DNA of 64,000 nt, taken from positions 118,721-182,720 of the forward strand of contig JANBPK010001193.1 of assembly GCA_027579435.1 (NCBI GenBank). Direction: 5' to 3'. A program made the translations under genes and the position numbers. Below the pieces are notes generated by a model. The model ran no database searches. It was not told the DNA's origin and saw only the letters and a list, made by a program, of their open reading frames with translations. This document shows, piece by piece, positions 11,844 through 22,719 of this stretch (the stretch's first letter is position 1; the number at the start of each line of letters is the position of its first letter). The DNA comes from Candolleomyces eurysporus. Lineage: Eukaryota; Basidiomycota; Agaricomycetes; Agaricales; Psathyrellaceae.

Positions 11844-13679
11844 CAGTGAGGTTTGTTGGATGAAGAGGCGTAGGCCCAGGTGTAAGGTGAGTCCTATACG
11901 ATTCATAGGCAAATACAGAGCTTTTATGTGTTGCTCACCATTTTCATAGATACGCATATGGGGCAGACTCGCATGGACTCTTGCCTTTGCTGTTCCGCGG
12001 CGCCGGATCGCCTGGAGCTACGGCCTTTCTCAACACCCATTTAGCTCCTACTCTGAGACCATGAACTTGTCACCAGGCACCCCAGTCGTAAGTATAAACA
12101 GTAGAATTGGCGACACAAACCGCATTTACAGGTGCTATTCTGGTCGATGAGATTCGGGCCATGAGTCCGCTTTACAAGCGCTTTCGAGAAGTCGGATAGC
12201 ACGAATCTGCCTTGCTTCTGCTCTCTTTCCCAGTCTCTAGCTTCAAAGCTGGTTCATGCCTTTGTCAGGAGGTCAGACAAATGAGTGCCACGGTGAAGTA
12301 GCTGATGCATATCATCATGGGCAAAGGACCAAGTTTCGTAACGTTAAAGATGGCAGGTCAAAGCAATACAATACAAACGGTACCGATTGTCCAATCATAC
12401 CGCAGGCATTTGGATGAGTAAGACATCAGCAGTAGGCACTGCCGTCGTCTGTACGTACGTCTAATCTGAACAAAAGCAGATGCTTTAGAATACCTTCCAC
12501 AGAGAAGCGCTAGCAAGTCTTATCAAGCAGGCTTCTGGTGAGCCGGATCCGAGCGCTGGCGAAGACCACAGATCCCAAATGATTCTCAGACGCGATCCGA
12601 CCCCAGCGAAGGGTAGGACCATTGAATTCAGCCTCAGCCTGAAGCATGGAAGCATCGAAGAGAAGCCTTCAGAAGCGGTCAATTACTTAATCGCGCTGAA
12701 TTGTGCATTCCGTTCAGAAAATACTGCCATTTTGACGCCCTTTTTCGCAGACCTTGTGCTTATTTCCCATGAACAGGATGAGAAGCAAGGAGTAAAGCCA
12801 GATGGAGGACGGCGGCCGAGGTCAAAGACTCCACTGGGTCGTTGTCGGGCGAAGCAAAATCGATCTAGGGAGGTAGCGTGGCTGAGGAGAGCCGAGGGTG
12901 CGAGCACAGCCAGAGAGAGGAGAGTCACTGAGGAACATCGTGCCCAGGGCAAAAAAAGAGAGGTTGGAGTTTCCAATCGACTGGAGACGTCGAGAATCTT
13001 GAATTCTGGAGGGGCCTCGAGTGAGGGGAGTATGCATTGTCAGTTTCGAGAGGCGACTGTTCAAATGAGTTTTCTTGCCTTATAAACGTGGGGTTCCCTC
13101 AGGCACCTTCAGCAGCGGTACACCATCTTCGTGATTGTAACGCTACCTCGTAGCTGAATCCAACGGATTTGCATCGTTGGCTTCGGGAGATTCGCTATTG
13201 AGAATACCGATGCTAGATTATTCGCATGGTGCTTCTCCGAGCCATTTTTGCAAACGGGTATTGTGGTAGGGAGAATCTACGTGTGTGGAGAGCCATGGCG
13301 CACAAATCTTGGGCTGGAATCAATTGCCAAACGAGCCGCAAGATATCCTGGCGTCTTTTTGGTGGGCATCGATGAACCAGTGACGCTTGAAATGTTCACT
13401 CAGATCAGACGCCGGCTACAGCAAACGACCACCACCGTGCTTGGAGTTTCACAGGCGCGTGATTTCAGGGCATATCAATAAGACCGATCAATTGAATGCA
13501 GAGAAAACTAGTATGGAGAACAGAGAGCATGAAATTGACGAACATCGAGCCTGACATCTGTTGACGATTGAACGATTCGTACATTTTGGGACCTGTGTGC
13601 TCTCGATGAGGCCGGTTTTTGTTAAGGATTCCAATTTGGATGATAGTTTCGAAGGAGTCAAATTTCAACCATAAGTCGA
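11844..13679. other. Intergenic; a 168-codon open frame without recognised domain
   Basis: Nothing is recognised. The plus frame 12579-13085 has an ATG and 168 codons, rich in Arg/Glu/Ser (for example ERRVTEEHRAQGKKREVG). Overlapping minus frames are similarly long, so chance GC-rich openness is likely. The plus frame 13248-13481 (77 codons) is also unassigned. Confidence 0.35.
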
Positions 13680-15400
13680 CATGCATGCATGCATGCAGAA
13701 CCCACGTATGTCGTACAGGTCGTGTAGAGCGAGGGCGGACGAATCTGCAACGCGAACCCGTCTTTGGCTTTGCCATCACTTTGCCCGTTGTTTGGCAAGA
13801 CTTTCCTGGTCAAATACAAACAAGTCTGTTGGTTTGGTGAAATCGACGATACTGGATACCCCTCGAGGATCATATCAGCTTCGTGGACTCCCAGGGCATG
13901 CTTCAGTGTTGTCCGAGCAGCTCTTCTTCCAGTGTTTCTCTTCTCACCTCGCCTTTCTCCTCGTTCACCAAACTCGCCTTTTGCCAATGTATATCTGGAT
14001 GAAAGGAGAACACAACAATCCCAAGCGATACGGCGATGCAAAAGCGTCATTCAAACCTTCCTACAAGTCTACCTTATCGAAAAGGAATCCCCTCATGAAG
14101 TCTTCTCCCTTTCTCCCTCAGTGGCTTAGCCCCGCCGCTTTCCGCTCCCTCCTCTCTCCCGCCGTCGAGCTGACCCTCAAATATCGTACCTCACTGTCAC
14201 AATCCCTCAACAGGTCAGATGGAGACGGAACACGTGGTGGAATGCGCAGCAACTGGTTTGGAGGAATGGAAAGGTGTATGCAAGGAGGCGTGAGATCCCT
14301 TTCGATCGGCCATATGAGTGACTCAAGAGCGAGGAGCTTCGCCTGAAGGTTTAGATCTTAAGTTCTTTTCCTCTTTCCTCTTCGTGGTTCTTCGCCCAGG
14401 ATCATGCGACTTTTACTTAATTTTTGGTTTCGAACGTTTCTCGCCGATCTGCTTCCAGCGTTTTGGGGTTTTGGGAGAAATTACTTGATACTTTATTCCT
14501 TCAGTCAGATTACAATCTCCGGTTTCCTCTTTTTCTCCACTGCGTCACTTTTCGAGTTCCAGGGAATGCCTCTTTCTTCCCTGAAGATATCTCCACTGCT
14601 CCGGTTCCAAAGCTTCCTCAGCTACGCTTCATACGCGTTCCTGAATCAGCGCTCTGTGGACTCCAGTGTTTTTTCGACGCCGAACCGAGATCCAACTCCA
14701 TCTTACTCCTAGATCCGCGTACACTTCCGCTGAATTGGGACTGTCTTCTTCCATTTGGGTGCTACGCTCACTCACTCAGTCTATTGGTCATCTACACATC
14801 GCTCATTCTCTTTGATTCTCGTCCCCGCTCACTCCCTCGTGCCTGTGCTTTCTTTTCCCGTTCCTTCGATCGGTCCCTCGTCGCGTTCATCTTTGCCTCT
14901 TTCGCTCGCCAGCCTTGAACATATTTAACCTTCCGTCCGCCCGGAGGAAGTAGCTGTCAACTTCATTGAATCATCACCTCAGCTCAGATCCGCCAGTCGA
15001 AGTCATCCCCGGCTGTCTCTGTCTAGTAGTGGCTCGCTCTCAGGAATGGCTTAGGAGGTAGTGAAAGCGCATATGGAGATGGGTGATATGTGGTTGTGGT
15101 GCTTCAAATTTGAGAAGCGACACAGGACGGAAGAATGTCAGGAGGTTGTGAGGGTGAGCGTGCAGAGTAGAGGAATAGGCACGTTTAGCAGAGTATGAAT
15201 CCGCATGATCGGGATGTAGGAGAGAGGAGGAAGAAGGTTTCACGGCTGATCTGTGGCACCGTTGGTATAATTAATATGTTTGTTTTTCGTCATGATCTTC
15301 ACTGAAATGCGTTCTTCAACACGTTCTTTTTTGAATATTCCGTCCCTTCATGTCACCTAGTCCTCCAGCCAGCCATTTTGATTCCGCTCGGTTCCCAACC
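13680..15400 (+). repeat. Direct repeat left of the G-alpha gene
   Basis: This segment is collinear with 18290-20120. Shared landmarks include ACGTATGTCGTACAGG versus GCGTATGTCATATAAG near the left edge, CCGTTTTGGGG-type cores near 14450/18970, GGAATGGCTTAGGAGG versus GGAATGGCTGAGGAGG, and CCATTTTGATTCC near the right edge. It is pyrimidine-rich and has no convincing gene; the open frames differ between copies. It starts with a short CATG tandem repeat at 13681. Confidence 0.7.
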
Positions 15401-16105
15401 CTAACGCTGACCGCAGCTAGACTCCACTTAACAAAAGATCGCGTCGTCGCCTTCTAGCCTAATCCCCATAGACACTCCCTTCGGTACCGTGGTGAAGGCT
15501 ATGGCGAACTGAGGCAATTCTTGTCCACAGAGAACTAGACCAAGAAAGGGAGGCACATAAGTGGACAACATACTTTTTGCAAAACGGGCTTTGTGTTCAT
15601 AGAGAAATAATTTCAGCCGGCCTACAGAACCTACCCAGCTCACATTCTTTCTGATCACAAATGTGGTGCCTCAGACAAATTTCCCAAGGAATCAGAAAAC
15701 AACCAGCCCGCATGCGAGGAGGCAGATCAAGGAGGGTGATCTCCACCACAATCTATTGTGGTTGTCGCCACCCGAAAACAGGTTCCCCTTTAGTGATGTT
15801 TTTATTCAGTCTTACGCCCGCCCATGCCCACGCTCTCGCCTATTACACGGCTGCCAATTCAATGGCTTCCGATTTGATCAGAGAGCTTGGAGTCGAGATC
15901 CGAAATTTTCTGAGCGTCTATCACTCCGCACAGGAAAAACGAGACGGCTGGAATGTTCCAAACATTTGACTGCTCGCTAACCTCTCGCTCAGCTCGGATC
16001 CCTCAGCCGGCAGGTTTTTCACAACCAAAATCTCTCGCCACCGGATAGCCCAAATGCTCTTGTAAACCGCCGCCAGCACGAGGCTCTTAGACACGTCATC
16101 TCGGC
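15401..16105. other. Upstream region of the G-alpha gene
   Basis: No gene seen. It lies between the left repeat and the G-alpha start codon and must hold that gene's promoter. Two overlapping plus-strand open frames at 15661-15980 show no domain. Confidence 0.4.
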
Positions 16106-17979
16106 ATGGCAGAAGGCATGCGTCGCGACGACCCCTTTGCCATTTTCCTGAAGCCACCCGCGAACGAGACTTCTACTGAACGTGCTACACGTGAAGCTCG
16201 TGCAGCCAAGGCCAAGAAGAGGAGCGATGCGATTGACGAGGAGTTGAGAAAGGAACGAAAGAGGCTCACGAGAACTCAGAAAGGCCTACTAAAAGTGGTG
16301 TTGGTTGGGGACTCCGGAAGCGGTGCGTCGTCCTTCATTCCGATATCCAGTGTTCCCCGAACTACATCTTTTTGCAGGGAGGGAAAAGATGGTCAAGCGT
16401 GAGTACGCTTTGGATAAATCCTAGTCATCCCGACCGACGTCAGCCCTGCAGAGCTGCGAATAAGATACGCTCGAGAAGAATGGGATGCGGAGCTGGCAAG
16501 GTGGAAATCCGTTATCCAGCTCAGGATTCTCGGGGGAATCGTGACNAATGCTTGATGCATTGCAGTCTGAGCTGGACGGTGAAGCCCTCCCCGAAACCTC
16601 GGAAGACACTCACTCGAACGGCGCGACCGAGTATCTTTTCGATACGTCATCCTGTCCAGACGCAGGCCTTTTAGGTCAACTTGAGCCATCGCCCTCCGGA
16701 GATCAAGACACTGATACTTCAGTTGACGACGATGGTAGCGTTGAGGACAAACACTTGCGTCTGTTGACCCGACTGGCTCCCATTAGGTATGCAGAAGAGA
16801 ACCTACGTAAATGGCTAGACACCTCGATCGAGCCAAACTCGACCTTTCAAGCTGGGAAGGAGAGTCAAGAAGCGACGGGTGTGATCACTCGCTGTCAAGA
16901 ACATATCAAAATCCTGTGGAGGGACGAGACGGTGAAGGCAGTGTTGAAAAAGAGAAGGATCAAGTTGGAGAAATCGGCCCAGTTGTACGTTCCTTCCTCT
17001 TCTCTTCGAGAATGGTACTATGGCCCATGCTCATTGGCATGTCTCACAGTTTCTTAGAAGAAATCGGACGGATCATCTCTCGTGGCTACGCACCTTCCGA
17101 CGAAGACGTCGCGCTTGTTTGCTCGAGAACTGGTATTCAAGAGTACCGGATAAAACTCGAGCAAACGGTAAAGGCTAACGGGAGTAGGTCCATGTGTGTG
17201 TATGATATTGGGGACTGGAGAATGGCACAAAAAACATGGATGCCGTACTTTGAAGGGGTAGACGCAGTTATGTTTTGTAAGCGAATCTTCGCCGTCTCTT
17301 TCCCTGGTTCTCTCATCGTTAATTTGAATCGTATAGTCGTTTGTGAGTACGCTCTAAATATCTTGAATTCGTGATAACTAACGCTGAGCTGCAGCTCTCT
17401 CAAGCTTTGACGAGCATTCGCCGGAGGACCCGGAGACCAACCAACTGGAGAATTCGTTGCTCTTCTGGGCCTCAATCTGCGGGTCCTGGTCACTCNAAAA
17501 AATCTGGCTTCGTACTTTTTCTGACCAATTGTGATGTGCTCCGACGCAAGCTGAAGAGGGGTTCGCAGATCAGAGACTATGTCTCAAGCTTTGGAAGTAG
17601 ACCTAACGACCCACAAACGGTTGCAAAATGTAAGCTCATGCTTGTCGCAGTCGCCTCAACTCCACTGAGCTCGAAGTCTAGATTTTAAAGATAAATTTAG
17701 GTCGATGGCGAAGCAAGAATTAGGCGAAGGACGTTCTCCCTATATCTACTTGGTTTCCACCGTGGTTTGTGTCATTCCTTGCGACCGTTCTCCTCCTTCC
17801 GTATCTCACTTCCCTCAACTCTGAATTCGTTTTGCCGCAGGATATGGAAACTGCTGAGATCGCTATCTTGGCTGGTCCGTCATATTCTCTTTGTATCTGT
17901 CTACCTTTTGTTGACGATTCGTTTCCCAGTCAAGGACATTCTGTTGCGCGAGAATATCAAAAGAACCACCCTCGTGTAG
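16106..17979 (+). CDS. G-protein alpha subunit, divergent, with degenerate nucleotide-binding motifs
   Basis: Nine exons join in phase: 16106-16322, 16378-16398, 16452-16984, 17050-17276, micro-exon 17337-17342, 17395-17629, 17691-17764, 17841-17874 and 17930-17979. Ns at 16546 and 17496 must be omitted, giving 464 residues. Family hallmarks are the N-terminal DPFAIFLKPP, a long helical insert (EEWDAELARWKSVIQL, APIRYAEENLRKWL), GIQEYRIKLE, SSFGSRPNDPQTVAK and a C-terminal LLRENIKRTTLV. The motifs deviate: the P-loop GxGESGKST reads GDSGSGREK (68-76; K to R, S to E), DVGG reads DIGD (309-312), and NKCD reads TNCD (378-381). No Gly2 for myristoylation. Nucleotide binding is probably weak or altered. 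Agaricomycetes carry many diverged G-alpha paralogs, and this is one of them. Confidence 0.88.
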
Positions 17980-18289
17980 GTTTTATGAGATTCCGTTGCG
18001 GCGTCGGAGGAGAGATGTCATACTCCTTTTCGCTATTAGTCTCGCTGTACTCGCAGTTTCGTGCAACTGTCGAGTATTAGGGTTTGGATAGGTGTCGTGA
18101 CGCATACCTCCAGGGCAAGTGACACACATACACATACAAGGATACCCATGTGTCTCGCTTACATACTGCTATTTCGTTTGTAAAAATCTACGAGCATGCG
18201 TCCATGCTGCTTCAAACAGTGTGCTCAGTCGACTGCCTGAAAAGAATCAATTACGAGGATATTTGTCGAGGACGGAGACAAAGTTCAAC

Positions 18290-20120
18290 CCTGAGTGGAT
18301 ATGTCTGCATGCACATCCGCGTATGTCATATAAGTCGTAGGGCGAGGGCAACTTGAACCAGAACGCATTTTTGACTTTGTCGCTGTTTGGCAAGACCTTC
18401 CGATGGACAAGCACAAACACTTTTCGCCATCTCGCTGTTTCCGGTTTTCCGTTGTTGGTTTGGCCGGGTGGACGATACTGCATACCCTAGAGGATGATTG
18501 AACTCGCTCTTACAATCCGGGTGGGCCCTTTCTTTCAGTGTTCTTTTCCTAACTTTTCCTTTCTCTTCCGAGTCATTCACACCTTTCCGCCAACGCAGCC
18601 GTAAAAAATGAAACACCAACATTCCCAAACGATATGGGTATACAAGGACGGTATACAGGGTCCACTGCCTAAAGTCCTTTCAAGTCGACTCCAGATATCG
18701 TGTCTCACCGTCGATACGATCCCTCAAGCAGGTTGGATCGAAATGGAACACGAAGCGGAATGCGCACGAGCTGGTTTGGAGGAATAGAAGGGTTTACACA
18801 AGGAAGATTCATTTCGAATCATGAGTGTCCCAGGAGTGAGGAGGTTCATTTAGAAGGTTTAGATTCCGTGTAAGTTTCGAGTTCTTTACCCCTTTTCCTC
18901 TTTGCGGTTGTTCATTCAGACTCCTGCGACTTTCGCTCCGTTTTTGTTTGTCAACGTTCTCTGTCGAGCTGCTTCCACCGTTTTGGGGCCTCGGAGCAAC
19001 ATTCTTAGTGTTCTGTTCCCTCAGGCAGACTCTGGTTTCTGACTTCCTCTTTTCTCCGTTGTGTCGGCTTTCGAGTTCCAGAGGATGCTTCGTATCGCTC
19101 TCTCCTGGAGCCATCTCCACTATGTGCTCCGGTTCTGAAGCCTGTCGGTTGGGCCCCATGCGCGTCCCTAAATCAGCGTTGACCCTCCAGTGTCATTGTC
19201 CTTCTTTTCCTGTTTCGTCAAAGAACGATCCCGCGTTACCTTCATTCTTGCCTCTTTCGTTACCCTGCACTTGCCTGTCTACTCTTCTCCACTCTTCGAA
19301 GCACGTTTGCTTACTAGCACTAGACCACAATCCACCCTCGTTCAGCGGTGGCGCTCTTTCTCTCATAATTCTCGAAGCACCGTACGAAGCCAACAGTGCT
19401 CTCGGGAGAGCGAGGAGCGTCCCGATGATTTTCATCGCGTCTTGCTAATCCTTAAAGCACGAAGCCACGAGTGTGGGTGTGCCTGATACTGAGAGATCGA
19501 GCGATCGTCCTTCCAGGTTTTCACTCGCTCGCCTATCCCTTCTTGCTATTCGCTCACCGTGATCACGTAACGCTTTCATTCGTTTGTCTTTCCGGCTGTC
19601 ATCCTCCTGTTCGCGCAGATTTGTATGAATTAGGTGAATAGTCAATATTACGACATGGTTTAGGATACCGATAGGCAAGAGACAAGAGTAGAGCTCCGGG
19701 GTGGAGACAATCCAAGTTGATGTTCTCGAGACCCCCTCAGAATGTCTGAGGTCTGGTGTTCTTTGGAGCAGAGGTATCTGAGCTNGGGCCGGTCCCTTTG
19801 CGCAAACGGTTGCTGTCGACGCGCTGGAATCCCTTCGGACGGCGCACTTGTGGTATGCGCCGTTGCCGCTGAGGAATGGCTGAGGAGGCAGTGAAACGGC
19901 TACGGATATGGGTGACGCGTAGTTGAAGTTTGAGAAGTGGAAGAGAATGTAACGGAGTTAGAGAGTTTGAGCGAGGGAGAGATAGCGTGCCACGGAGCCA
20001 AGGAATGGGGAAGTTTAGCGGAGTCGGCACGGATGAACACTTCACCCGTTTGTTTCGGTATTCCGTCAGTTCGTTTCACCTAACCCTCAAGCCGACCATT
20101 TTGATTCCCCTCGGTTCCTC
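18290..20120 (+). repeat. Direct repeat right of the G-alpha gene
   Basis: Second copy of the 13680-15400 segment, about 300 bp past the G-alpha stop codon. Order and spacing of landmarks are kept but the sequence is clearly diverged, with many substitutions and indels. An N lies at 19785. I see no supported gene in it. Recombination between the two copies would delete the G-alpha gene. Confidence 0.7.
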
Positions 20121-20689
20121 ACAGATTCGAGTTTAAAAAAGCTATGCCACAGCCAACAGCCGGCGCACGTATCGAGAGTATGAGGATCAAGAATAAGAGA
20201 TTGAGTTGACCAAACCAGTCCAACTTAACGTCTCCTCCAGTTCGCGAAATCAACGAATCAATATTGAGTGGGGAAAGTCGGAAATGACAGTTATATAATG
20301 AGGAGCACCTGTTCTAACTAAAAGAGCTAGATGGTACCAATACTGTAGAAGCCTGCATGGAGGATTTCATAATGCATGACAATGGCGTTTTTGCACTTTA
20401 CAGTTTGTATCATGTAACGTCCGTCCAGGTTGCACAAAATAGACGTAGATATATCGGAAAGCAATTGAGCGGAGACAAAGATAATTAAACGTGTGTGACA
20501 ATGAAGTCCGCCCACTCGATGGAGGGAAGGCTGGACAGCGTTACGGCACTGAAGACAATGGCACAAGCGGCAACACAAGGCACCGGTAGAGACAGTCGAC
20601 TCGTCAGCATGGGGATCCCTTGTATGACTCACGAGTGCCCAGCGGAGTGCTATGCCGAGAACTCGAGCACTTGAAGACCTCGCCCCGAG

Positions 20690-22315
20690 AACCCTTGTTC
20701 ATGAAGAAAGGGGTGTTCTTGTAGGACGCAGAGCTAAGAGCAGTCGTGTGGCCGTGCTTCTTGTGATTGCGTATTTTCACTAATTGACGGACCTTTGGCA
20801 CCAAATGGGATAATTCAGGAAGGGATCGCGCGGTACTGCAAACGGTGATGATCGACCCGGCCACTGGGAGTTTTAGGGTCGGGTCAAATTGGATTGTTGT
20901 CACTTCCTACGAGCGATTGAACCCGGGGATCTGATCAAGGCTATCTGCGCGTCTGCCGTCGCCCATGGTGCAGCCGACGAAGGCAATCCATTGGATCTAA
21001 TGTCATCGTCCGATCCATGGGTCTTGTTACTTTAAGTTACGCAGACAGAGCTGTTATATTCTTATTCTAACCGGGAAAGTGCAAGCAAGTAAGCACAAAA
21101 GCCAAGCTGTTAGTCCCAGGCAGCAAACTAAAGTGCAACCCTGCGTGGTATATTATAAGTTACGTGCTAATCTCTGGTACGGTGCCCTGCACCGCTCGGC
21201 CATCTCTCACTGCGTTCAAAGGTATCTACGTCCCCAGGTCGGCCCAGATGATCTCCCTCTACCTCTGCTGGTTTTGAAGAAGAATCCTGCCCCAGTTAAT
21301 CAGGACACTCGGCCGAGGCCGCGCATATCAGACAAGGGTAAAGGTTGCTGGTTGATCAAGTTAAGATTTTGTATCGTATCATCCGGCGGATTGCCACCTG
21401 CTCTCCCTGGGGTGCTCCAATCTATTGGACCGCTTGATCCTGAGACGCTGACTACGTAGCCAACCATGAGGGAAACGGCTGGAGTGAATTCGGATACCGT
21501 GTACTCACAGCAAGTTAAATAGTTCCACAGATCTGACCAGCACCCCCACTCGCAGCAGGCACAACAGCAATCACCTAGTGGCCGTTGATAGAGTTAACCA
21601 ACTGCGACCGAAAATTTTCCATGGAATATGGAAAGTGTACTCACAGCACCCACAGTCACAGCAGCTACATTCACAATCACATCCACCACAATCACATCCA
21701 CAATCACAACAATCACACATCTCGACTTGTGCGCCGTATTAGTTTGTAATAGTGAAGTTAGACCTCGAGGTAGGTCGTTCGAGTTTCGAGGTGTGAAAAT
21801 ATGCAACAACAAGATAAAGCAGATCCTTTGTACCTAGTCCCGGAAGTAACCGCAACCGAACAAAAGGAGTCTGAAACATGCACGGCTACGTATACCCGGG
21901 TGGATCATGAGAATTGTGAGACACCGCACGTAATGGCGACTCGCCGCCCCTCCTTGACTGCCTGAGGATGCTTGATGAACAGGGCGTTAGATTCGTGATT
22001 TGTGGTTCGCTGTTTGGGATACCGGAACATCTATCGTCCTCACTGGTCAGTCTCTAGTGCTCATGAGGACAGGACATGGCCCCTCGACTCCGTGATATCC
22101 GGAAGGTAGCCTTTGACACCAACCATAATTCACTCTGTCATTCATGGAGCATAGGAGAGCATACACACACTCGCTTACCCCTTTGGTCAATGGCACCAGT
22201 CGGGTTCAAGTCAGAAACCACGTTGTCATGGAAATAACCCGGTCAAAATTTGCCGCAATATCGTTCATTGTGTAATTGACGTTTAGTGTCGTTTTCTCTC
22301 CAATATATCTTTAGA
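20690..22315 (-). repeat. Tandem duplication unit A
   Basis: About 1.65 kb, collinear with unit B (22720-24450). Shared anchors: GATCGCGCGGTACTGCAAA / GATTGCGCGGTACTGCAAA, GTCAAATTGGATTGTTGTCAC, the complete three-exon cysteine-rich gene, TGTTTGGGATAC, and ATTGACGTTT(A/G)GTGTCGTTTT at the right edge. Just past the right edge (about 22316-22347) is a short stretch matching the 3' coding end of the NACHT gene at 24745-24776, so the original unit probably lay next to that gene. Confidence 0.75.
21300..21720 (-). CDS. Cysteine-rich metallothionein-like protein, tandem copy A
   Basis: Minus-strand exons 21720-21645, 21574-21509 and 21451-21300 join in phase to 97 residues. Exon 1 codes almost only for Cys, Asp and Gly in CDCG-type units (starts MCDCCDCGCDCGGCDC). 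Exon 2 begins CDCCCACCEWGCWSDLWNY. Together 21 of the first 47 residues are Cys. The C-terminal third is ordinary and ends INQQPLPLSDMRGLGRVS. There is no signal peptide, so it is probably cytosolic. Dense CxC and CC pairs are typical of metal-thiolate proteins, so copper or zinc binding or detoxification is an inference; no named family is recognised. The 15-nt periodicity of exon 1 suggests growth by slippage. All splice sites are shared with copy B. Confidence 0.6.
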
Positions 22316-22719
22316 GACAGGGATTTCGAGTCAATTCCAGTGTGGGGAGTGTACCGACTCTGAGCGGAGTATCGGTTCACTTGCCCTATCCAGTTCGCTT
22401 AGCTCATTCCCTTGCCCGTTCGGGATCCTGAATTTATGCGGACGTTTTTTTTTCTCTTGTGGATTGTTCTCGACTGTTTTTAGGATATTGCGGTTGCATA
22501 GCGACGTCAGATTGGACCCACGCTTTGTTTGTACACCAGTCGGGTACACACCAACCGGGATACCTTATACCCTGCTCTTTCTGATTCATTCATTAATTCG
22601 GACTCGAGAAGTCATATCTCGCATTCGCATTGGCTTCGTTACATTCCTGCTCGCTTCTCGTTGTCACCAATCTCGTCTAGAGTTATAATTACTATCAATA
22701 CACTCGTTCCACCCCTTGT

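Noticed and set aside
12579..13085. 168-codon plus frame beginning MILRRDPTPAKG
   Set aside because: Long frames exist on the opposite strand over the same bases, the composition is that of GC-rich non-coding DNA, and no domain or splice structure supports it.
13681..20120. Long terminal repeats of a retrotransposon around the G-alpha gene
   Set aside because: The repeats are direct, but no TG...CA ends, primer-binding site, reverse transcriptase or integrase lies between them; only the G-alpha gene does.
21628..21837. Plus-strand Thr/Ile-repeat frame (TITSTTITSTIT)
   Set aside because: It is the antisense shadow of the cysteine-rich exon repeat at 21645-21720.
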